64,000 bases of DNA from an uncultured candidate division WPS-2 bacterium (GTDB taxonomy: Bacteria > Vulcanimicrobiota > Vulcanimicrobiia > Vulcanimicrobiales > Vulcanimicrobiaceae). Of the stretch, positions 47,719-56,651 are shown in pieces. Both the position numbers and the translations under genes were made by a program. Positions within the stretch are counted from its first letter, which is position 1, and each line of letters opens with the position of its first letter. The notes under the pieces were generated by a model. That model ran no database searches. It was not told where the DNA came from and saw only the letters and a program-made list of their open reading frames with translations. The stretch is from positions 1-64,000 of the forward strand of contig CALEYW010000016.1 of the NCBI GenBank assembly GCA_937927945.1. The letters are read 5' to 3'.

Positions 47719-49593
47719 TCATGACGCAACGAGTTCGTACGGCGGCAGGACGAATTGCAACGTCGCACCCGGTCCGACGTTGCTGCAAGCTGTTAGTCGT
47801 CCCGCGTGCGCTTCGATGATGGAACGGCAGATCGCGAGTCCCATGCCCATCCCGCTGGATTTCGTGGTAAAGAAGGGCTTGAACAGCTGCTCCGCGTTCT
47901 CTGCGGCGATTCCGACACCGCAGTCCTGCACCGCGACGAGCACTCGGTGTTCCTCGTCCTGGTGCGTTCGGATCACCAATTCGCGCGGCCGATCCGTCAC
48001 GGGCTGCATCGCTTCGATGGCGTTGTTCACCAGATTGACGATCACTTGCTGCAGCTGGATCCGATCACCGTTGACCCGGGGCAAAGCGGCCGCGAGTTCC
48101 ATGCGCAGCGATACCCGATGACTCGAAAGCTGGTGCTGGACCAACGCGATGGCCTCGTTCGCGACGTCGTTGATGTCGAGCGGTGTTTTCGGGGTGTCGG
48201 TCTTGCTCAAAAGCGCGCGCACGCGCCGGGTGATCTCACCCGCCCGATGACCGCTCTTGATGATGCTTTCGACCGCGGCGCGCACCTCGTCAAGGTTGGG
48301 AGTGCTGACGTCGAGCCAGCGCCGGCAGGCTTCCGCGTTGCTGACGACCGCGGTGAGTGGTTGGTTCACTTCGTGCGCGATCGAAGCGGCCACCTCGCCC
48401 AGCGTGGTCACGCGCGAGACATTCGCGAGGTCTGCCTGCGCCCGGCGCAGATCCTCCTCGGCTCGTTTGGCTGCGGTGACGTCCATGACCGCCCCAATGA
48501 ATTCCAGCTGGCCTCTTTGGTCCCGTACCGCGTGAGCGACGAGATGGACGTATTTGACGGAACCGTCCGGCATCAGCAATCGAGGCTCGACCTCGAAGCC
48601 CTGTCCGTCACGCGATCCTCGGTCGATGTGGCGTTGCACGAGAGGTGCATCTTCCGGATGGACGCGTTGAAGAAACATCTCGCGGGTGGGAGACACACCC
48701 GGATCGTATCCCAGAATTCTGAACGTCTCGTCCGACCAGGCCCGTTCTCCCGTAGCAACGTTCCAGCCCCAACTGCCGGTGTGGCTGATTCTCTGCCCTT
48801 CAGCCAGGAAGCCCTCGCTGTGCTGCAGATCGGAATAGAGGCGGTCGAGGTAGCTTCCAGCGAGCGTGAGACCCAGCACGAGAATGGTGGTGAGCGCGAT
48901 TGCATAGCCGGCGAGGGTCGCCGCGGTCACGGCGATTCCGATCGGTGGATGCGGTGTGCTCGCGGTGAACGTCGCCGCCGCCATCCCCGTGTAGTGCATC
49001 CCTGCGACGGCGATCCCCATGATGATGGCTGCCGAGATCCGGCGCCACGCGAAGGGCGCCTCTGGTAGGGCGCGCAGGCGGAAGACGAGCGCTAGCGCGA
49101 TCAACGAGACCACCACCGCGATGAGGAATGAGAGCGCAACAATCCACAAGTTCCATCGCATGTGGGCCGACAGGCGCATCGCCGCCATCCCAGTGTAGTG
49201 CATCGTGACGATCCCGGTTCCCATGAGGAGACCGCCGATGAGCCACTCGCCCAGTCCCATTGTTTTCCGACTGACGACGATGAGCGCTATCCCCGATGCG
49301 ACGATCGCCAGTACGATCGAGAGTGCGACGATCCACAGATCGTACGCGACGGGGATGGGCAGATGAAACGCCAGCATCCCCGTAAAGTGCATCGACCAGA
49401 TCCCGGTCCCCATGGCGGTCGCGCCGCCAAGGAGCCACAGAGTGCGCGGCCCGCCGCGCTTCTCCGTGAGCCGTTCCCCGAACGTCAGGGCCACGTACGC
49501 GGCGACGCTCGCAACGAGCACCGAGAGCGCGACGAGCCAACCATCGTATGTGATCGACAGCGGCAATTCCGGCGGCATCGGCATGCCATTCAT
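47719..49593 (-). CDS. MHYT-PAS sensor histidine kinase
   Basis: 624 residues. Seven predicted transmembrane helices carry three MHYT-type motifs (SMHFTGMLAF, TMHYTGMAAM, GMHYTGMAAA), proposed to bind copper and sense oxygen, CO or NO. A PAS domain (about 270-385: SHTGSWGWNVATGERAW, FRILGYDP, GAVMDVTAAKRAEEDL) leads to HisKA with H407 in SIAHEVNQPL and HATPase motifs VNLVNNAIEAM, DCGVGIAAEN, GMGMGLAICRS. The kinase core is FixL-like. The downstream response regulator is degenerate, so output must go elsewhere or be lost. Confidence 0.93.
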   Translation of the reverse strand: MNGMPMPPELPLSITYDGWLVALSVLVASVAAYVALTFGERLTEKRGGPRTLWLLGGATAMGTGIWSMHFTGMLAFHLPIPVAYDLWIVALSIVLAIVASGIALIVVSRKTMGLGEWLIGGLLMGTGIVTMHYTGMAAMRLSAHMRWNLWIVALSFLIAVVVSLIALALVFRLRALPEAPFAWRRISAAIIMGIAVAGMHYTGMAAATFTASTPHPPIGIAVTAATLAGYAIALTTILVLGLTLAGSYLDRLYSDLQHSEGFLAEGQRISHTGSWGWNVATGERAWSDETFRILGYDPGVSPTREMFLQRVHPEDAPLVQRHIDRGSRDGQGFEVEPRLLMPDGSVKYVHLVAHAVRDQRGQLEFIGAVMDVTAAKRAEEDLRRAQADLANVSRVTTLGEVAASIAHEVNQPLTAVVSNAEACRRWLDVSTPNLDEVRAAVESIIKSGHRAGEITRRVRALLSKTDTPKTPLDINDVANEAIALVQHQLSSHRVSLRMELAAALPRVNGDRIQLQQVIVNLVNNAIEAMQPVTDRPRELVIRTHQDEEHRVLVAVQDCGVGIAAENAEQLFKPFFTTKSSGMGMGLAICRSIIEAHAGRLTACSNVGPGATLQFVLPPYELVAS

Positions 49594-49671
49594 GCTTCAT
49601 ACCCTTCGCGTGGCGGTTACCGGCATTGTACGGGCCGGGCCTCGCGGCGTACAGCACGTCGTCGAGAGTTC

Positions 49672-49686
49672 CTTGCATAATGCAAG
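49672..49686. promoter_or_regulatory. 15-bp perfect palindrome upstream of the MHYT kinase
   Basis: CTTGCAT-A-ATGCAAG is a perfect inverted repeat, 79 bases before the kinase start and in the 136-base gap to the next minus-strand gene. It could be a regulator-binding site. No specific family is assigned. Confidence 0.4.
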
Positions 49687-49729
49687 TGACCAGCGACGAT
49701 CGTCGCCGGGAGCCGAGTGCGGCCAGGTC

Positions 49730-50083
49730 CTATTTGGTCGTGCGTGCTCCGGCGCCGCACACCGTCGCGTCCTGATCGGCGGTGCCCCCGCTGCAGCCGA
49801 CGGCGCCGATGATCTTGCCGTCTTCGATCAGCGGATAGCCGCCGGGCGAGGCGACGAGCGTCGGGTCGAGCGAGGCGACGTAGCCGTGACCGCCCTCGTA
49901 CGCATTGTAGAAGACGCGCGACTCGCGGCGGTAGCGCGCCGCGGTGCGCGCCTTCCCCTGCGAGATGCCGATCGATGCGAACTGCGTCCCGTCCATGCGG
50001 TAGAAATAGACGAGCTCGCCCGACGGATCGACGACCGTGATCGCAAAGCGCCAGGTCGGGTGCTTGCGCGCCTCGGCGACCAC
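49730..50083 (-). CDS. GlcG/HbpS-like haem-degrading-fold protein, possibly 5'-truncated
   Basis: 117 residues from a GTG at 50083. WRFAITVVDPSGELVYFYRM, DGTQFASIGISQGKARTAAR and GGYPLIEDGKIIGAVGCSGG are the GlcG/HbpS fold, which binds small cofactors or haem and occurs alone or with oxidoreductases. Homology extends upstream to about 50110 (RARAQVVDA), where no start codon exists in frame, so either translation begins at the GTG or the 5' end was lost. Upstream codons overlap the divergent pyrR start. Confidence 0.68.
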   Translation of the reverse strand: MVAEARKHPTWRFAITVVDPSGELVYFYRMDGTQFASIGISQGKARTAARYRRESRVFYNAYEGGHGYVASLDPTLVASPGGYPLIEDGKIIGAVGCSGGTADQDATVCGAGARTTK

Positions 50084-50131
50084 CGCGTCAACGACCTGCG
50101 CCCGTGCGCGCGAAGGCCAAAGCCGCCTGCG

Positions 50132-50704
50132 ATGCCGAACCTCCGCGTGATGCAGACCGCCGTCGCCCGTCGGCGCGTGCTGATGTCGTCCGACGAGGTA
50201 GAGCGGGCGATCGCGCGCATGGCCCACCAGATCGTCGAGCCCGAGGACGTCCAGGGAGGACTCCTGCTGATCGGCATTCGCCGCGGCGGCGAATCGCTCG
50301 CACGGCGTCTGGCCTCGAAGATCGCCGAGATCCGCGGCTCGCTCCCCGAGCTCGGCTTCCTCAACGTCAACTTGTATCGCGACGACGACGTGGCGCGCGA
50401 ACTCCCCGAGTCGGAGATCCGCAGCGCGATCACCGGCCTGACGGTCATCCTCGTCGACGACGTCCTCTACACCGGACGCACCATCCGCGCCGCGCTCGAC
50501 GCGGTGACCGACCTCGGCCGGCCGAAGGCGATTCGGCTTGCCGTTCTGATCGACCGTGGGCTGCGTGAGCTGCCGATTCAAGGCGATTACGTCGGCAAGG
50601 TGATTCCGACCAGCCGCCGCGAGCACATCGACGTCGTGCTGGCCGCCCAACGCTCCGACGCCGACGCGGTGACGGTGTTCGACGAGGACCGTGGCACCCC
50701 GTAG
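50132..50704 (+). CDS. pyrR: PyrR bifunctional regulator / uracil phosphoribosyltransferase
   Basis: 190 residues. PyrR binds pyr mRNA in response to UMP and also has uracil phosphoribosyltransferase activity. The PRPP loop is VILVDDVLYTGRTIRAAL (D109-D110), with LLLIGIRRGGESLARRL and the C-terminal GDYVGKVIPTSRREHIDVVL typical of PyrR. It heads pyrR-pyrB-pyrC-carA; the pyrB GTG overlaps its end by 14 bases. No PyrR-type attenuator hairpins were recognised upstream, where the gene abuts a divergent gene. Confidence 0.93.
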   Translation: MPNLRVMQTAVARRRVLMSSDEVERAIARMAHQIVEPEDVQGGLLLIGIRRGGESLARRLASKIAEIRGSLPELGFLNVNLYRDDDVARELPESEIRSAITGLTVILVDDVLYTGRTIRAALDAVTDLGRPKAIRLAVLIDRGLRELPIQGDYVGKVIPTSRREHIDVVLAAQRSDADAVTVFDEDRGTP

Positions 50705-51605
50705 CCTGCTCGACGTCGACGACCTGACCCCGGAAGAGATCGCCCGAGTCCTCGACCGTGCCGTCGGTTTTCGTGAGGCGCTGCCGTCGCGGGACCTGCT
50801 CGCCGGCGTGCCGGTGCTGAACCTGTTCTTCGAAGCGTCGACGCGAACGGCCACGTCCTTCACGCTGGCGGAACAGCGGGTCGGCGCCGACATCATCTCG
50901 TTCGCGCCGGGCGCGTCGAGCCTGGGCAAGGGCGAGACGATCGCCGACACGGCGCTGACCCTGCGCGGGATCGGCGTGCGCGTGATCGTCGTGCGCCATC
51001 CGGAGTCCGGCTTTGCGCGGCGCCTGGCCGATGCGTTCGACGGCCACGTGATCAACGCGGGCGACGGAACCCACGCGCATCCCACCCAAGCGCTGCTCGA
51101 CCTGATGACGCTGCGCCAGGAGTTCGGCCGCTTCGAGGGCCTGCGGGTCGCGATCGTCGGCGACATCCTGCACTCGCGAGTCGCGCGCTCGAACATCGTC
51201 GGGATGCGCGCGCTCGGCATCGACGTGACACTGGTCGGCCCGCCGACGCTGCTGCCCGATGCGTTTGCGGAGTTGGGCGTACGCGTCGAGCGCGACCTCG
51301 ACGCGCTGCTGCCGCAGCTCGACGCGGTCATGATGCTGCGCATCCAGCGCGAGCGGATCTCGGCCGGGCTGCTGCCCGCGCTCGAGGACTACACCCAGCG
51401 CTTTCAACTGAACCGCGCGCGCTTGCGCCAGCTGCCCGACGATGCGGTGATCCTGCACCCGGGGCCCTACAACCGCGGCGTCGAGCTGACCGACGACGTG
51501 CTGGATGATCCGCGCTCCCGCTACGTCGCCCAAGTCCACAACGGCGTCTTCGTCCGCATGGCCGTCCTCGATCTGCTCGTCAACGGAGCCGCAGTACCAG
51601 TATGA
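50691..51605 (+). CDS. pyrB: Aspartate carbamoyltransferase catalytic subunit
   Basis: 304 residues. It condenses carbamoyl phosphate with aspartate in UMP synthesis. The carbamoyl-phosphate loop FEASTRTATSF, the S/K loop SSLGKGET, DGTHAHPTQALLDLMTL and the aspartate-side HPGPYNRGVEL are all present. No pyrI is adjacent, consistent with PyrR-type control instead of allostery through a regulatory chain. The 14-base overlap with pyrR suggests coupled translation. Confidence 0.96.
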   Translation: MAPRSLLDVDDLTPEEIARVLDRAVGFREALPSRDLLAGVPVLNLFFEASTRTATSFTLAEQRVGADIISFAPGASSLGKGETIADTALTLRGIGVRVIVVRHPESGFARRLADAFDGHVINAGDGTHAHPTQALLDLMTLRQEFGRFEGLRVAIVGDILHSRVARSNIVGMRALGIDVTLVGPPTLLPDAFAELGVRVERDLDALLPQLDAVMMLRIQRERISAGLLPALEDYTQRFQLNRARLRQLPDDAVILHPGPYNRGVELTDDVLDDPRSRYVAQVHNGVFVRMAVLDLLVNGAAVPV

Positions 51606-51671
51606 AGAAGAGCGGGCCCTCGGGGAATCGTGCCTCTGCCAATATGCTCATGCCCGCTCGCGACATGGGGG

Positions 51672-51692
51672 CCCCACGCGGAACGCGTGGGG
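51672..51692 (+). promoter_or_regulatory. Strong hairpin between pyrB and pyrC
   Basis: CCCCACGCG-GAA-CGCGTGGGG is a perfect nine-pair stem in the 118-base gap between pyrB and pyrC, the only sizeable gap in the operon. It is not followed by a T tract, so it is more likely an RNA-processing or stabilising structure than a terminator. Confidence 0.5.
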
Positions 51693-51723
51693 GGCGCGGA
51701 GCCATGGGCGGAGCGCCTTTAGA

Positions 51724-53019
51724 ATGAAAACACTCGTAAAAGGCGGACGCCTCGTCGACCCGGTCGCGGGAATCGATGCGAATCGTGACGTGCTGATCGA
51801 GAACGGGTTCGTGGTGCAGATCGCTGAGCATATCGGCGACGGCGAGGCGCGCGTGGTCGACGCCGACGGGGCGATCGTCGCGCCCGGCTTCATCGACATG
51901 CACGTGCACTTGCGCGAGCCGGGTGCGACGCAGAAGGAAACGATCGCGATGGGGACGGCGGCGGCTGTCGCCGGCGGGTTCACCGCGGTCGCGTGCATGC
52001 CCAACACCGAGCCCGCGCTCGACGCGCCGGCGATCGTCTCGGAGGTGCTGCGCCGCGCCGAGATCGCCGGCTTGGCCCGCGTCTACCCCATCGGAGCGAT
52101 CACCAAAGGCCGTGCCGGTCAGGAGCTCGCGCCGTATCACCTGCTGGCCGACGTCGGCTGCGTCGCGTTCAGCGACGACGGTTCGACGCCGCGCGACGCG
52201 CGCGTCCTGCGCAACGCGGCGCGCTACGCGGGCGATCTGCCGCAGTGCTTCATCTCGCACTGCGAGGACCCCGACCTCAAGGGCGCGGCGGTGATGAACG
52301 AGGGGGCGGCGTCGATGCGGCTGGGCCTCGAAGGCTCGCCGGGCTTGGCGGAAGACGTGATCGTCGCGCGCGATCTGCTGATCGCCGCCGACACCGGGAA
52401 GGCCTGGCACATCGCGCACGTCTCGACCGCGAACTCGCTCGAGTTGATTCGCTGGGCGCGCTCGCGCGGCGTGCGCGTCACCTGCGAGGTCACGCCGCAC
52501 CACCTCGTCTTCCTCGACGACCGGTTCGACGACTACCGCGCCGACTCGAAGGTCAACCCGCCGCTGCGCGACGCGCACGATCGTGAGGCGCTGCGCGCAG
52601 CCGTGCTCGACGGTACGATCGACGCGTTCGCCTCGGATCACGCACCACATCCGCTGGAAGAGAAGGCCCAACTGCTCTCGTGCGCCCCGGTCGGTTTCAG
52701 CGGTCTGGAAGTCGCGCTCGGCGCGTACGCGCTCGCGCTGCCGGAGCTCGCGCTCGACCGCTTCGTGATGCTCGCCTCCGCGAATCCGGCCAGCATTCTG
52801 GGCGTGCCGGGCGGAACGCTCGACATCGGCAGCATCGGGGACGTCACGGTGTTCGCCGACCGCCCGTGGACGGTGGACGCGCGGCTGTTCCGCTCGAAGG
52901 GGAAGAACACGCCGTTCGACGGGATGGTGCTGCCGCGCCGTGCGGTGGCGACGATCGTCGAAGGGGCGGTCGTCTTCGAATACGGCCAAGTCCTGCCGCG
53001 CGAAGAGGTGAGCGCGTGA
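51724..53019 (+). CDS. pyrC: Dihydroorotase
   Basis: 431 residues. It closes carbamoyl aspartate to dihydroorotate. The zinc ligands are H60 and H62 in DMHVHLREPG, with HCEDP and HIAHVSTA supplying further His, and D305 in FASDHAPH as catalytic acid. The length and GMVLPRRAVATIVEG tail fit the type I bacterial enzyme. The TGA overlaps the GTG of carA. Its start is 36 bases after the hairpin described above. Confidence 0.95.
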   Translation: MKTLVKGGRLVDPVAGIDANRDVLIENGFVVQIAEHIGDGEARVVDADGAIVAPGFIDMHVHLREPGATQKETIAMGTAAAVAGGFTAVACMPNTEPALDAPAIVSEVLRRAEIAGLARVYPIGAITKGRAGQELAPYHLLADVGCVAFSDDGSTPRDARVLRNAARYAGDLPQCFISHCEDPDLKGAAVMNEGAASMRLGLEGSPGLAEDVIVARDLLIAADTGKAWHIAHVSTANSLELIRWARSRGVRVTCEVTPHHLVFLDDRFDDYRADSKVNPPLRDAHDREALRAAVLDGTIDAFASDHAPHPLEEKAQLLSCAPVGFSGLEVALGAYALALPELALDRFVMLASANPASILGVPGGTLDIGSIGDVTVFADRPWTVDARLFRSKGKNTPFDGMVLPRRAVATIVEGAVVFEYGQVLPREEVSA

Positions 53020-54095
53020 ACCCGGCCACGCTGCTGCTTGCCGACGGCACGCGGTTCGAGGGCGAAGGACTTACGACGACTGGGATCGCGCTCGGCGAGG
53101 CGGTGTTCTTCACCGGCATGACCGGCTACGAGGAAGCGCTCACCGACCCGTCCTACGCCGGGCAGATCTTGGCCTTCACGTATCCGCTGATCGGCAACTA
53201 CGGCATCAGCGGGTCCGTCGCGCAGCATCCGCATGCGTGCGTCTCCGGCGCCGCGATCAAGCATCTCGAGAAAAACCCGTCGCACTACGCGTCGAAACAG
53301 GATCTCGGTTCGTGGCTTGACGAGCAGCAGGTCCGCACGATCGTCGGGATCGACACCCGCGCGCTCACGATCGCGCTGCGCGAACACGGCACGATCGCCG
53401 CCGCGCTCGCGGTGGGTGCGGAAGCGATCGCGAACGTCGAGGCGACCCTCACCCGCTACGCGCGGGAGGCGACGACGCAAGGCCTCGTGGCGTCGGTTGC
53501 CGACGCGTACGGCCACGGCGAGACGGTCGGCGAGGGAAGCCGGCACGTCGTGCTGATCGATTGCGGTGTCAAACGCGCGATCATCCGCGATCTCCTCGCG
53601 CTCGACACGCGCGTCACGGTCGTACCGTACGATGCGTCGAGCGAGACGATCCTCGCACACAAGGCGGACGGCGTGCTGGTCTCGCCGGGTCCCGGCGATC
53701 CGCGCGATCTCGGGGGGACGGTAGAGACGCTGCGCGAGCTCGTCGGCAAGACGCCGATCTTCGGCGTGTGCCTGGGTCACCAGATGCTCGCCCTCGCGAT
53801 GGGAGCGCAGACGTACAAGTTGCCGTACGGTCATCGCGGTGGGAATCAGCCGGTGAAAGATCTCATTCACGACGAGGTGCTCGTGACGGCGCACAACCAC
53901 GGCTATGCGGTCGACGGCGCAACCTTGCCCGCCGAACTCGAGGCGACGATGACCAACCTCAACGACGGGACGAACGAAGGGTTCCGCCATCGCACGCTGC
54001 CGATCGATGCGGTGCAGTTCCATCCCGAAGCATCCCCGGGTCCGTTCGACGCGCGGAACCTGTTCGCGCGATGGCTCGACCGCGTCGAGCGCTAG
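53016..54095 (+). CDS. carA: Carbamoyl-phosphate synthase small subunit (glutaminase)
   Basis: 359 residues from a GTG overlapping the pyrC stop. It supplies ammonia to CarB from glutamine. N-terminal LADGTRFEGEGL and GYEEALTDPSYAGQI, then the class I amidotransferase domain with C252 in FGVCLGHQMLALAMG and the His-Glu pair in QFHPEASPGP are present. carB does not follow: the next gene is unrelated and overlaps the end by 25 bases. carB must be elsewhere. Confidence 0.95.
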   Translation: MNPATLLLADGTRFEGEGLTTTGIALGEAVFFTGMTGYEEALTDPSYAGQILAFTYPLIGNYGISGSVAQHPHACVSGAAIKHLEKNPSHYASKQDLGSWLDEQQVRTIVGIDTRALTIALREHGTIAAALAVGAEAIANVEATLTRYAREATTQGLVASVADAYGHGETVGEGSRHVVLIDCGVKRAIIRDLLALDTRVTVVPYDASSETILAHKADGVLVSPGPGDPRDLGGTVETLRELVGKTPIFGVCLGHQMLALAMGAQTYKLPYGHRGGNQPVKDLIHDEVLVTAHNHGYAVDGATLPAELEATMTNLNDGTNEGFRHRTLPIDAVQFHPEASPGPFDARNLFARWLDRVER

Positions 54096-54955
54096 CGCTA
54101 GCGCTCACACTTGCGGCCGCGCTGAGCGCGCTTTGGCTGCCGGTGGAAGCGCAGGCGCAGGGTCTGCGCTCCCTGCACGTCGATGCGCTCTCGATGCGCG
54201 CCGACCGGACGCGCGTGCCGGTCGGCGAGACGTTTCATCTGGCGATCCACGCGCGCGTGCGCGAGCGTGTCGCGGCGTTGGACGAACTGGTGGTCCCCGA
54301 CGTCGGCTCGATGCACTTGCTCGGCGACGAGCGGCACGTCTCGGCCGGGCCGGGCGGAACGGACATCGTCGAGACGCTGACGCTCGAGCCGACCACGCCC
54401 GGGCCGTTCACGTTTCCGGCGGCATACTTCGACGCGATCGACGCGAACACCAAGAAGCCGTCTCGCTTCGCGGCGAACCCGGTGCGCGTCGTGGTGACGG
54501 CGCAAGCCGTGTACTACGCGTCGACTCGGACGGTCCTCTTTCCGCTCGTCGCGCGCGTGCTGGTGATGGCAGTCGCGCTGTTCGCGGTGCTCGCGCTGGT
54601 CGTGCTCGTCGTCGCGTTGCGGGGTCGTAAACGCATCCCGGTGGTTCCCGCTGCCGCTCCGCCGGCCCCCGTCCCCGCGGCGCCGCCGCGCACGCCGCGC
54701 GACGAGGTCGCCGACGCGTTTCGCGCGTACCGCAGCGCGCCGGCGGACGGCGCGCTGCGACGTCTGCGCGCCGCGCTGTTCGCGGCCGCCGGCGTCCCGC
54801 CCGGCGCGACGCTCCGCGACGCGCTCGCCAACACCGGCGACGCCGCACTTCGGCCCGTCCTGAGCGCGGCCGAACACGCCGCCTTCGGGCCCGCACGCGC
54901 GCGGGACGACGCCTCACGGGAGCTCTCCGACGCCACCGAGGCGTGGCTGCGATGA
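54071..54955 (+). CDS. BatD-like membrane-anchored protein
   Basis: 294 residues. A signal peptide (ALALALTLAAALSALWLPVEAQA) is followed by an extracytoplasmic beta-rich domain (TRVPVGETFHLAIHARVRER, PGPFTFPAAYFDAI), a transmembrane helix (about 155-180) and a cytoplasmic tail with a Pro-rich linker. Such proteins belong to the Bat (Bacteroides aerotolerance-type) MoxR/VWA gene sets. Overlaps of 25 bases with carA and four bases with the MoxR gene tie it to both operons. Confidence 0.68.
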   Translation: MARPRRALALALTLAAALSALWLPVEAQAQGLRSLHVDALSMRADRTRVPVGETFHLAIHARVRERVAALDELVVPDVGSMHLLGDERHVSAGPGGTDIVETLTLEPTTPGPFTFPAAYFDAIDANTKKPSRFAANPVRVVVTAQAVYYASTRTVLFPLVARVLVMAVALFAVLALVVLVVALRGRKRIPVVPAAAPPAPVPAAPPRTPRDEVADAFRAYRSAPADGALRRLRAALFAAAGVPPGATLRDALANTGDAALRPVLSAAEHAAFGPARARDDASRELSDATEAWLR

Positions 54956-55869
54956 GCCGCCCGAGCGACGTCCTCGACGCGCTGCACGCCACCATAGTGG
55001 GCCAGGACGAGGTCGTCGAAGCGCTCGTCCTCGGCCTGATCGCCGGCGGCCACATCCTGCTCGAAGGGACGCCCGGCGTCGCGAAGACGCTGGCCTGCCG
55101 GGCGCTCGCGGCATCGGTCGGCGGCGTCTTCCGGCGCGTGCAGTTCACGCCGGATCTCCTGCCCTCCGACGTCGTCGGCACGCGCATCTTCGATCAGAAG
55201 ACCGGTGAGTTCGCGACGGTGTTCGGCCCGCTCTTCGCCAACGTCGTGCTGGCCGACGAGATCAACCGCGCGCCGGCCAAAGTGCAATCCGCGCTGCTCG
55301 AGGGAATGCAGGAGCGCCGCGCGACGATCGGCTTGCAGACGCACGATCTGCCCGCGCCGTTCGTTGTCCTGGCGACGATGAACCCCTACGACACCGACGG
55401 CACCTACCCGCTGCCGCTCGCCCAGCTCGACCGCTTCTTGGCGAAGGTGATCGTGCGGTATCCGACGCGCGACGAAGAGCAGGCGATCGTCGACCGCTTC
55501 AGCGGCGACGAACCGGCGCTCAGAGCGGGTGTCGCGACGCTGGCCGACGTGCAGCGCTGGCAGCGCGAGGCGCACGGCGTGTTCGTCGACGCCAAAGTCC
55601 GCGACTACGCGATCGACATCGTGCGCGCATCGCGCAGCGCCGAGCTCGTCGCGCACGGCGCGAGCCCGCGGGCGGCGCTCGCGCTCGTCGCGCTGGCGCG
55701 TGCCCGCGCCTACCTCGAAGGCCGCAGCTTCGCGGCGCCCGACGACGTGCGCGACCTCGCGGCGGCCGTGCTGCGCCATCGGATCTCGTACGACGACCGC
55801 ATCGCGATCGAAGACGGCCATCCCGAAGACGTCGTGCGCGAGATCGTCGGCTCGGTGCGCGCGCCGTGA
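54952..55869 (+). CDS. MoxR-family AAA+ ATPase
   Basis: 305 residues. Walker A is EGTPGVAKT (38-46), Walker B VVLADEINRAPAKVQ (D102, E103), and RVQFTPDLLPSDVVGT and ATMNPYDTDGTYPLP are MoxR signatures. MoxR ATPases act as chaperones with VWA-domain partners; the DUF58 and VWA genes follow directly in overlapping order. The catalytic residues look intact. Confidence 0.93.
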   Translation: MSRPSDVLDALHATIVGQDEVVEALVLGLIAGGHILLEGTPGVAKTLACRALAASVGGVFRRVQFTPDLLPSDVVGTRIFDQKTGEFATVFGPLFANVVLADEINRAPAKVQSALLEGMQERRATIGLQTHDLPAPFVVLATMNPYDTDGTYPLPLAQLDRFLAKVIVRYPTRDEEQAIVDRFSGDEPALRAGVATLADVQRWQREAHGVFVDAKVRDYAIDIVRASRSAELVAHGASPRAALALVALARARAYLEGRSFAAPDDVRDLAAAVLRHRISYDDRIAIEDGHPEDVVREIVGSVRAP

Positions 55870-56651
55870 ACGCGCTGCGCGCCGCGATCCTGCGCGGAGC
55901 GCGGGCGACGCCGCGAGCCGGCGCCGCGACGCGCGGCACGCGACCCGGCGACGGATTCGTGTTCTCGCAGCTCCGCGCGTACGTGGAGGGTGACGACCCG
56001 CGGCGAATCGATCACGCCGCCACCGCGCGGGTCGGCGCCCTGCAGACGCGGGTGTATCTCGAAGAGACCACGCTCGTCCTGGCGGCGATCGTCGACGAAT
56101 CGGCGTCGATGCGGGTCGGACGGAGGCGTCCGCTCGCGGCGGCAGCCCGGGAGGCCGTGCGGGCGTGGTTCGGCGCGCTCGAAGGCGAGGACGCGGCGGC
56201 GCGCATCGTCGACGAGCGCGTCGTACGCGACCGGCGTGCGGCACCGCTCGTGCGGGCGCGCGGGGAATTCCGGTTCGAGGGGGCGCTGACGATCGCGTTG
56301 TGCGCCGTCCCGCGCGGTGCGTCGCTCTTGGCGATCACTGACGGCTTCGATCTGACCGGCGAGACACCACTCGAACGCGCGGCGTTGCGGTTCGACGCGA
56401 CCGTGCTGCTCGCGCGGGATCCGTGGCGCGACGATCTGCCGCTGCGCGGCTTCGTGCGGCTGCGCGATGCGGAGAGCGGGCGCATGCGGCGCGTGTTCGT
56501 CGGCGCGCGCGAGCGGGCGCGATATCGCGCGGCGTCGCACGCGCGTGAAGCCGCGTTGCGCGGGCGTTTTCGGGATGCGGGCTGGCGCGTCGGGACGCTC
56601 GAGGAAGAAGACGGCCGTGCGTCGCTGATGCACGCGTTCGCCCTACGATGA
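55866..56651 (+). CDS. DUF58 domain protein
   Basis: 261 residues from a GTG overlapping the MoxR stop. The DUF58 core includes RGTRPGDGFVFSQLRAYVEGDDPRRIDHAATAR-type sequence (residues 23-55, split here as GDGFVFSQLRAYVEGD and DPRRIDHAATAR) and VYLEETTLVLAAIVDESASM, a degenerate metal-site strand of the VWA-like fold. It is the usual partner of MoxR, probably tethering the ATPase to client proteins. Confidence 0.85.
   Translation: MNALRAAILRGARATPRAGAATRGTRPGDGFVFSQLRAYVEGDDPRRIDHAATARVGALQTRVYLEETTLVLAAIVDESASMRVGRRRPLAAAAREAVRAWFGALEGEDAAARIVDERVVRDRRAAPLVRARGEFRFEGALTIALCAVPRGASLLAITDGFDLTGETPLERAALRFDATVLLARDPWRDDLPLRGFVRLRDAESGRMRRVFVGARERARYRAASHAREAALRGRFRDAGWRVGTLEEEDGRASLMHAFALR

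Noticed and set aside
50084..50131. PyrR-type attenuator in front of pyrR
   Set aside because: The gap is only 48 bases beside a divergent gene and shows no terminator/antiterminator pair.
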